Part shown: in pieces, positions 56,834-64,000 of the stretch
Numbering within the stretch: the first letter of the stretch is position 1
Layout: each line of letters begins with the position of its first letter
NCBI RefSeq assembly: GCF_003573695.1
Contig: NC_039363.1
Span: 152,980,406-153,044,405 of the forward strand
Source of the DNA: Papaver somniferum
Lineage: Eukaryota > Streptophyta > Magnoliopsida > Ranunculales > Papaveraceae
Direction: 5' to 3'
DNA: 64,000 nucleotides
The notes under the pieces: generated by a model
Seen by the model: only the letters and a program-made list of their open reading frames with translations
What the model was told of the DNA's origin: nothing
The model's database searches: none
Translations under genes and position numbers: made by a program

Positions 56834-57163
56834 TCACTTAATTTGAAGACTCTTCTCATATTCCGTATAATCATCAATTTCATCTTCGATTAAATCAATC
56901 CTGGATTCAAGATTATCAATCTTGTCTTCAAGTCTTTTGATGGAGGATTCTAGTTCACTCTTCAACGCCGGTACTTGCTCCTAGACAAGATTCATGGATA
57001 ATGAGAGTTTATCAAAATGAGAACCAGTAGGGTTTCCATCAGAGGATGAATCACGTTTATCTTCACACATCTCATTATCAGAAGAACCAAAACGAACTTT
57101 ATTAGAGGGAAAGAGAACAGTCCATACATCATCCTCTTTACTGGAAAGACTTGAAGAGGACAT
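56834..57163 (-). pseudogene. Small coiled-coil ORF with one in-frame TAG
   Basis: Starts MSSSSLSSKEDDVW, runs 60 codons to a TAG, and continues in the same frame for about 49 codons of strong heptad character (SIKRLEDKIDNLESRIDLIE) to a TGA. The combined length is 109 codons plus the stop. It lies between a gag-like remnant and the terminus of a copia-like element on the same strand. I do not know its function; a small accessory or gag-tail piece of the element is likely. Confidence 0.45.
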
Positions 57164-57468
57164 GATAGAGAAGGTAAATGAAATGCTTGCTTAAGGGAGA
57201 TAAATCTTTTTAAAAAGAAGAAGATATGAGATAAATTCTCAAAAAGACCTTTGACAAAAACCCTAACAGAAATTTAAAAGAGATAGGAAAAACCTCCAAG
57301 TGTTCAGAAACGGTTCTTAGCTTAATAACCAAAGCTATAGCAATTTAGGGAGATACACGAACAAGTCAGCAGAAATATTTACACATCCCTCTTGGAGATT
57401 ATTGTTCTTGTCCAAGGGAAAATAGACAAGAACAATCTTCAAAACATACAAAGAGTAATTTCTCCCAC

Positions 57469-57828
57469 CTAAGAAGGATCAAGAGGTTTCACAAGAGAGG
57501 AGAGTGATTTTCTTAAACCTTGTTTCATATTCCTCTTTGTTGAGTGAGAATCCGAAGAGGATATTTTTCTTCCCTTTATTTTTCTGAACAGGCTGTTCCT
57601 CGATTTTTGCATACTATAAATGGTTCTGAAAATCTCTTTAGAAAATGACATAAATTTCTTATGAGAATTCTTTTTCTTCTTCTGAAAACGCGATTTAGAA
57701 GAAGGTTTTTTAAGAACCTTTGTGTAATCCGTTTCTGGGGAATCCTGATTTTTATTCAAGGTATACTCACGATTTTCTGTGAAGTTAACCATATCTTTCT
57801 TATCATGAGAGAGATTAGAACACGACAA
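57469..57828 (-). pseudogene. Gag-tail-like basic frame
   Basis: A 119-codon frame starting MSCSNLSHDKKDMVNF is rich in Lys, Ser and Asn and has no clear domain. Upstream on the same strand (58,160-57,900) are low-complexity pieces with a short coil. These fit the long C-terminal tail of gag in some plant copia elements but carry several stops. Confidence 0.35.
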
Positions 57829-58186
57829 GATGTAATATGTTGATTTAGTTTGCTAGAACTTATCGAAGAGTATCGATCTTTCTGTTTAACATCGCAATTG
57901 CGAGAAGTAGCATTTTCTTATCTTAATGTTTTCAGTTGACATTCCAATTTTTCAATCTTTTTAATCCGGACTTCTTTTTCCAGTTGAAAATTTCTGTTAA
58001 TCAAGTAGAGATGTTTGGTCAAGAGACCGAATTTTTCTTATGGAAAAGTTTGATTGTTTATCATGGAATAATCAGAGTTGTTGGAAGAACAAGAGTGATT
58101 ATCAGCAAAATAACTGACATAAATTTCACATACTTCTTCCTCCAGACAACAGTCAAGAGTTGACATCCGTGCTTTGGTTATCTCAC

Positions 58187-59038
58187 TCACTTCCTTATCA
58201 GAACACCAGAAATGTGATGATCACATTTGTAGCACATGTAAAAAGTTCCATTATCATAGTTTTTGTGAACTTTCTTATCCATTTCATTGATTGAGGAAGA
58301 TTTGTTATGAGACCTTCTTTTTCTTCTCCTAAGAGTTTTCTTTAACTGTTGTACATCCAATGAAAGAGTAGAATTAAAGTAATTCCTATCCTTCAGATCA
58401 ATCAATTTTGGACACAGAGAACTTACATCAGAAGTAGCAATGGAATTGCAATTCATTCGAAGTTTTTCTCTTTTACTAAGTTCAAGATAAAAATAAAAAA
58501 TCTTTAGCTTTCCTACCAGAGAATTTCTGGATAGAATATCAAGGTTATTTCCTTCAACGATGGCATATTTCTTAGAATTGTATTTGGCTGGCAATGATCT
58601 GAGAATTTTCATCACAATGTCCTTTTCGGGAATAGTCTTACCTAATGTAAAAGATGCATTAACAATTTCGGAAACTTTGTGATTAAGCTCGTCAAATGAA
58701 TCTTCATCATCCATACAAAGGTTTTCCCAATCAGAATTTAGGTTTTGAAGCCTAGCTTCCTTTTCAGAGGTATTCCCTTCGAATACAGTTTCTAAGGTAT
58801 CCTACACATCTTTAGACCGAGTGCACGTAGTCACATGGTGCTGAAGATTTGGGGTAATGGCATGTAAGATAACATTTAAACCTTCAGAATTTTGCTTTGC
58901 AGCGAGAATCTCGTTAGGTTCATATATACCAATATCCTTTGCAATAGAGACACCGTCTACTGTAACCATTGGAGGGTTGTAGCTATTAACAACATAAACC
59001 CATGATTGAAAATCACACGCTTGAATAAATGCACGCAT
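58187..59038 (-). pseudogene. Copia-type gag (UBN2-like) with one TAG
   Basis: The frame starts MRAFIQACDFQSW and runs to 58,187 with a single TAG at about 58,802. It shows the UBN2 gag pattern of plant copia elements: WVYVVNSYNPP, a helical part ending in ELNHKVSEIVN, KILRSLPAKYNSKK and LVGKLKIF. The last part has CYKC, the start of a zinc knuckle, without the matching His/Cys. No pol follows downstream on this strand, so the element is incomplete. Confidence 0.7.
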
Positions 59039-59326
59039 AGCAATTTTCCACCATTGGTAGTTGTTTAAAAAAACCTCTCTAAGTATCGATTGGTTATGCT
59101 TTCTTAGCTAGTTTTCTTGCGAAATTGTATTATTAGCTTTCTTTTATATTTTATGGGAATTTTGGAGCTTATTCCCGAAAAGAACAAGAAATCTTCCTAT
59201 TGGTCACAAAAGAGGCAGAATTATCATTGCATGGAAACTACTACAAGCAGTCGCGTGGGCATTCGGACGCTCGAAGCTCGTGTCAGCTAATGTACAGATT
59301 CAAAGACCAAAAGACAACATGGACTC

Positions 59327-61471
59327 ATGGGCTATATGGTTCACATACATTTGCCGGAGGAAAGTGTAAACTCTATGGAGTTCACATCAAGGGTAGCGCA
59401 CATTTGTCTTGCGGAACCAAAGGTACATTACTTGGTTGCTTTTGGCAACAGACTTCAACTTGAAGGTTTTTCTTCTCATGTTATCCATAATGCTACTGCT
59501 GATAGTATTGCTAATATTTGGGTTTGTTATTTGAATTCAATAAGACCTTCTATGATCAATAGGAGTAAACAATCCATTACTATTGAGGTTGAAGGAGTTC
59601 ATATTTCTTTTGTTCATGCTAGTTATGTTCAAACTACTGGAAGAAGACTTTGGCAGCAACTTAATAGTCAAGATGATGTTAGTCCATGGCTTGTTATGGG
59701 TGATTTCAATTGTATTCTTCGTCTTGATGAGAATAAGGGAGGTCTTGAGCCAAGAACTTCATCTATCAATGAATTTTCAGATTAGTTAGATGACAATAAT
59801 CTTTTTGAAGCGGATTCTTTGGTTACAAAATTCACTTTGACTAATGGCCAATCGGGTACTGATAGAGTTATTAGTAAACTTGATAGTGTTGTTATTAATA
59901 CTGCTTGGATTACAAAGTTTGAGAATTGGCGGTGTAAAGCTCTTCCTAGAGAAGTTTCTGACCATTCAACTCTCTTGGGTTATCCTTTTGCTGTTCCAAG
60001 ACCTAAGAGAGCTCCTTTTCATATTCAGAAAATGTGGTTTTTGCATGATGATTTCCTTCGTATGGTCAATGATAGTTGGAACATGCATGCTCATGGGTCT
60101 CTTGATTTTATCTTTTCTTATAAATTGAAGAGACTTAAAGGTGTGCTCAAAGAATGGAATCTTATGGTTTTTGGTAATATTCATTCTCGGTTGAAGCAAG
60201 ATCAATTGAGGTTTGAAGATGCTGCTCTTCATTCAGATGAGGATCCTAATGATATTACCAATCTTAACCTTATGAAAGATGCTTTTTCTAAGCTAAGTGA
60301 AACGCGTCTTCAGCATAACACGATGCTTAAACAAAAAGCTAGAAATCAATGGCTTATGGAGGGTTCAAGCGATTCTACTTTATTTCATAATAGCATTCGT
60401 ATTCGAAGGAGTGCTAATACTAATTCTGAATTGGTAGATGTTGCTGGTGCTACTATTTCTGATTATGACCAATTGTATGATGATGTTGTGCAATATTATG
60501 AAGACATGTTCAATGGCCAGGAGTTGGACTATGATTTTAGCTTATTTGATTATGATCATCCTGGCATTTCGGATGAGGAGAGTCTTGCCATGGACAAAAT
60601 TCCTTCCCCGGATAAAATCAAACAAGTTGTTCTTAATTTAGGGGCTGACAGTGCTCCAGGTCCAGATGGTTTTTCGGGCTGTTTCTATCGACACCGCTGG
60701 GATATTATACAAGATGACTTGATTAAGGCTATTATTTTTTGTTGGGAGACTGGTCATATCCCTAATGGAATCAATTCAAGCCTAATCATTTTGCTTCCCA
60801 AGTTGATAGGTGCAAATACTCTTCGTAATTTTCAGCCTATTGGTCTTAGTAATTTTTTCTTTAAAATTTTTACAAAGATTCTTGCTACTAGGCTAGGCAG
60901 TGTCTTGGATAATCTTGTTTCTGAGGATCAGGTAGCGTTTTTGAAAGGGCGTAATATCCATGAAAATATTAGCTTGACTTCTGAAATGGTTAATGAGCTT
61001 CACCTTAAGCGCAAAGATGGTAATATTGGCCTCAAGCTTGATATTTCTCAGGCTTTTGATACGGTGAGTTGGGATTTTGTGTTGGAAGTTTTTCGTAGAT
61101 ATGGTTTCTCTGAGAAGTGGTGCTCTTGGATTCTTAATATCTTGAATTCTACCAGAATCTCTATTCTTTTGAATGGCAGTCCGGAGGGTTATTTTAAGAT
61201 TAATAGAGGTTTACGTCAAGGAAATCCCCTTTCTCCTTTAATTTTTTTCTTGATTGAGGATGTTCGTAGCAGAAATATTACCAAGCTTTTTCATGATAAG
61301 AAGATGTCTCACATGGTTACAAGAGGTGGTATCTCTCCTACTCATCTCTTATTTGCTGATGACATTATGATTTTTTATAAAGGCAATTTAAAAAGTCTTA
61401 ATAACCTTGTGGATTTATTGGGAAAGTACCAAACAGCTTCTGGTCAAACGGAGAGGTGGTTCTTTGAGTAG
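59327..61471 (+). pseudogene. LINE ORF2: endonuclease end and reverse transcriptase
   Basis: The first frame (59,327-59,785) ends the endonuclease domain with SPWLVMGDFNCILRLDENKG, the conserved GDFN site; a TAG at 59,785 interrupts it. The same frame resumes at 59,819 and runs 550 codons: SNFFFKIFTKILATRL, GLKLDISQAFDTVSWDFVL, NRGLRQGNPLSPLIFFL and HLLFADDIMIF, so the catalytic FADD box is intact. A 31-nt deletion near 61,451, relative to the inverted copy at 45-48.6 kb, throws the frame to a stop. Confidence 0.9.
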
Positions 61472-63368
61472 GAGTACTTACCTTGCTAATTACTTGGGGA
61501 TGACGGTTGCCACCTTTCCTGACAGATATTTGGGAGTTCAAATTATGCCAGGTACGATCAGATATCGCCATATTTCTAATGTGGTTGAAAAGATAAAATC
61601 GCATCTGGCCGGTTGGAAGGGTTTTTATTTATCTTTTAATGATCGTATTGTGCTTGTTAAATCTGTCATTGCTAGCTATTCTATTCATAACATGGCTATC
61701 TATAAATGGCCTCGCAAATTTATTTTGCAATGTGAAAGGGCTATAAGGAATTTTATTTGGATGGGTGATTCTAATGTCAGTCGTGCAGTGGTAGTAGCTT
61801 ACGACAAAGTTTTTTGTCCTTTTGAGGAGGGGGGCCTTGGCTTAACTCGTTTGTCTATTATGAATGATGCTCTTATCATGAAACTTTGGTGGAATGTTCG
61901 TACTTCTAATAATAAATGGGCTGGTTTTCTTCGTGCCAAATTTTTTGGTAGGAATGGTTGTATCAAAGCTTATGGGGTTAAATCTTCTATTCTTCCAGGT
62001 ATTAAGAAGTGTATAAGATTGTTGAATCTAACACTAACGTGTTGTTAATGGATGGAAGAGATACTTCTCTCTATTATGATGCATGGCACTCGGACAGGTG
62101 CATTGCTGAAATTCTTAATGATTATAACCTGGACAGAAACGTGAAGGTGAGTGCTATTTGGACTGATGGGCATTGGAACATTCCAACTGAGCATTTGGAC
62201 CGAATGCTTGCTGATGGTATTGACGTCAATCAGCTGCCTACTCCTTCTGATGGAGATGGCTCTCGGATTTGGATGCCGGACTATAAAGGTGACTTCTCAG
62301 TTCAATCTTCCAAGGAACTGATTCGTCAGAAGTATGCAAAGTTTGATGGTGCTTCTCTTTTATGGCTAAAGGAAATTCACCCTACTCTTGCTGCTCAAAA
62401 TTGGAAATTTTTGCATGGTGCTTGTGCTACTTATGATGTGATTAAACGCAGGTTTAAAATTAATCTTGCAAGTCGTTGCATCCTTTGTGGAGTTGCGGAA
62501 GAAACGCTCGAACACGTCCTTTTTCAGTGCGCTTTTGCTGGCCGTGCTTGGAACTGGATTGCTGGTATTTTTGGTTTAGTTCCTAATGCTAATCTTGTGA
62601 TTTCTATCAAGGAAGCTAAGGAGAGGAGTAAAATGGTTCGTGATATGTGGCTTCTAGCTAATTTTGTCATCAGGTCGGAGCTATGGGCAGTGCGCAACAA
62701 CGCTGTTTTTCAACACCAGAAAGCCAACTGGAGTTTGTTCTTCAATCGAGTGCTGAAATTAATTCAAGAGTATGCTGTGCGTCTCAAAGGTTTCATGAAG
62801 AACTGCGCTGAAGATATTGTTATACTTGACTATTTTCGAGTTACTCATAGAAAGTAAAGTTGTTTCATCCAATTGAAGTGTTTGGCAGCCTCCGGAAGTG
62901 AACGAAATTCAGATTTGCTGTGATGGAGCGGCGAGGGGAAATCCAGGCTTTGCTGGAGCTGGTGTGATAACAAGAGATGAGAACTGTGTAGTCCTTGGTG
63001 CAATGTCTATTAGCCTAGGAGTTACTACAAATTATTTGGCAGAATTGTATGGTATTATTGTGGGTTTAGAATGGGCTGCAAGATGGGGAGCTAGGCGCAT
63101 TTGTGTCCGTTCAGATTCATACAGTGTAGTGGAAGCTTTCAAGAATTCAAATCTCCCTTGGTTTTCAAGGCTTAGATGGATGAAAATTTGTAGATATTAT
63201 GATTCTATAAGGTTCATTCATACGTTTAGAGAAGCGAGCTTTTCAGCGGATAAATTGGCTAAACGTGGTTGTCTCCTAGCTAATGAAGAGGGAATGTATT
63301 ATGATGGAAAACCTCAATTTTTAAATTCAGTTGAATATCCAAATGTTGCTTATTATAGATTCAAGTAG
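61407..63368 (+). pseudogene. LINE ORF2: zinc knuckle and RNase H
   Basis: After the 31-nt deletion the frame continues from GGSLSRSTYLANYLGM, breaks near 62,010, then runs through AAQNWKFLHGACATYDVIK and the knuckle RCILCGVAEETLEHVLFQC to 62,857. RNase H is in a third frame (62,898-63,368) with CCDGAARGNPGFAGAG, AELYGIIVGLEW, VRSDSYSVVEAF and REASFSADKLA. All catalytic acids of RNase H are present. It ends at 63,368, followed by a 90-bp 3' untranslated region. Confidence 0.9.
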
Positions 63369-63466
63369 GTTACGAGCTTTTTGGGTTGCTTTGACCTCTT
63401 TTCTTGTAATCGTTTTTTTGTAAATTTTGTTACCTATTAATACAAATTTCGACTTAGCAAAAAAAA

Positions 63467-64000
63467 AAATAATAATAAATAAATAATGTATAGGTAAGAA
63501 ACCAAATTTGAGCTGAGAAGAATAGCCAAAGCTTTACTGCCGGCAACGATGGGTCCAAGGTGTTGCTGCCATAACAGCCATCGTTGGTTGTGACTGGAGT
63601 TTGCTGTGGGTTTGTTAATGCATGATGAGTCGAAGGTTGAGTCTGCAATGAACGGAGAAGAGAGACGGAGAGCTGGAGTTTGGGTTGCTGCCAGCGACTG
63701 ATGAAAGAATGGCCAGAGAAGAGCTCGATCTTGGTAATTGAACTCAAATTCAGTGGAGATGACTCTGTTGGTTAATGGTGGCTTTAACGGAGCTGAGCTA
63801 CTGCTCGAGAGAGAAAAGAGTCGAGCTCTAGGCAGAGATTGATGCTACTGTTACCGTAGGAGCCGGGAATGATGGCAATGACGGAATGATGCTGCTCATG
63901 AGTTGTGTAGTGCATGTTGGCAACGATGATGGAGAATGATTCAGAGAAAGCGAAGCTGTAACGAAGTGTTGCGAGAAGAGACAACAGGGAACATCACCTG
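63467..64000. other. Uncharacterised sequence after the LINE
   Basis: GC is slightly higher than in flanking DNA. A 97-codon minus-strand frame (63,747-63,454) overlaps the LINE poly(A) end and has no recognisable domain. The stretch contains GAGTTTG, GATGATG and GGAGCTG motifs that give the look of an LTR or 5' leader of another retroelement, but I cannot support that further. Confidence 0.3.

Larger units (their letters stand above)
59163..63466 (+). mobile_element. LINE (L1-type, RNase H-bearing), plus strand
   Basis: The most complete LINE in the window: the end of the AP-like endonuclease (by 59,390 at the latest), RT, zinc knuckle, RNase H, 3' untranslated region and poly(A) (63,460-63,468). 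The 5' boundary is unclear between 59,163 and 59,390. It matches, inverted and at high identity, the LINE at 44,952-48,594. No ORF1 is attached; the only ORF1 in the window is at 5.4-7.2 kb. Confidence 0.9.

Noticed and set aside
1..64000. CRISPR arrays, tRNA or rRNA genes
   Set aside because: No regularly spaced short repeats with unique spacers and no recognisable tRNA or rRNA sequence; tRNA-like text is limited to primer-binding sites.

Overview
The window looks like nuclear DNA from a flowering plant, most likely a eudicot. The reasons are AT-rich intergenic DNA, intron-containing genes, a plant-type F-box pair, a gene derived from a Ptta/En/Spm transposase, and dense nested plant retrotransposons (Tat-type Ty3/gypsy with a second RNase H, copia, and L1-type LINEs carrying RNase H). 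A Ranunculales/Papaver-like source is possible but is only an impression. I saw no rRNA, tRNA, CRISPR or bacterial-type operon. Almost every reading frame is transposon-derived or broken; I see no clearly intact conserved cellular gene.

Left third (1-23.6 kb): a segmental duplication. Copy 1 (1-5,396) and copy 2 (about 17,345-23,580) share a small hypothetical gene, a noncoding stretch with its own 235-bp tandem duplication, and a multi-exon Ptta/En/Spm transposase-like gene. Both copies of that gene are broken, at different positions. Copy 1 stops abruptly at a LINE ORF1 fragment (5,397-7,250, minus). Between the copies lie a broken coding remnant (9.3-9.8 kb), two related F-box pseudogenes (10.3 and 14.9 kb), a noncoding LTR-retrotransposon piece inserted in the tail of the first F-box copy (11.1-14.2 kb), and an 806-bp hAT-type MITE (16,439-17,244).

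Middle (23.6-49.9 kb): one Tat-type Ty3/gypsy element, now in two pieces in opposite orientation. The minus-strand piece runs 5' LTR, gag, protease, RT, RNase H and the first half of integrase (49,833 down to about 32,660). The plus-strand piece holds the end of integrase, a long antisense ORF and a truncated 3' LTR (about 23,600-29,791). The duplicated host gene is split at the same two points: its downstream modules lie inverted at 31.6-32.66 kb. One inversion of about 23.6-32.66 kb explains both. The minus-strand piece was also invaded by a non-autonomous LTR retrotransposon (37,695-44,415, perfect 5-bp target duplication, single 231-codon ORF) and by a LINE (44,952-48,594). The non-autonomous element's second LTR carries a further LINE 3' fragment.

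Right end (49.8-64 kb): a copia 3' LTR, a degraded retroelement with a 398-codon frame broken by one TAG, a truncated LINE, two inward-facing copia-like termini with a gag remnant, and a long LINE (about 59.2-63.47 kb, plus) closely related to and inverted relative to the LINE at 45-48.6 kb.
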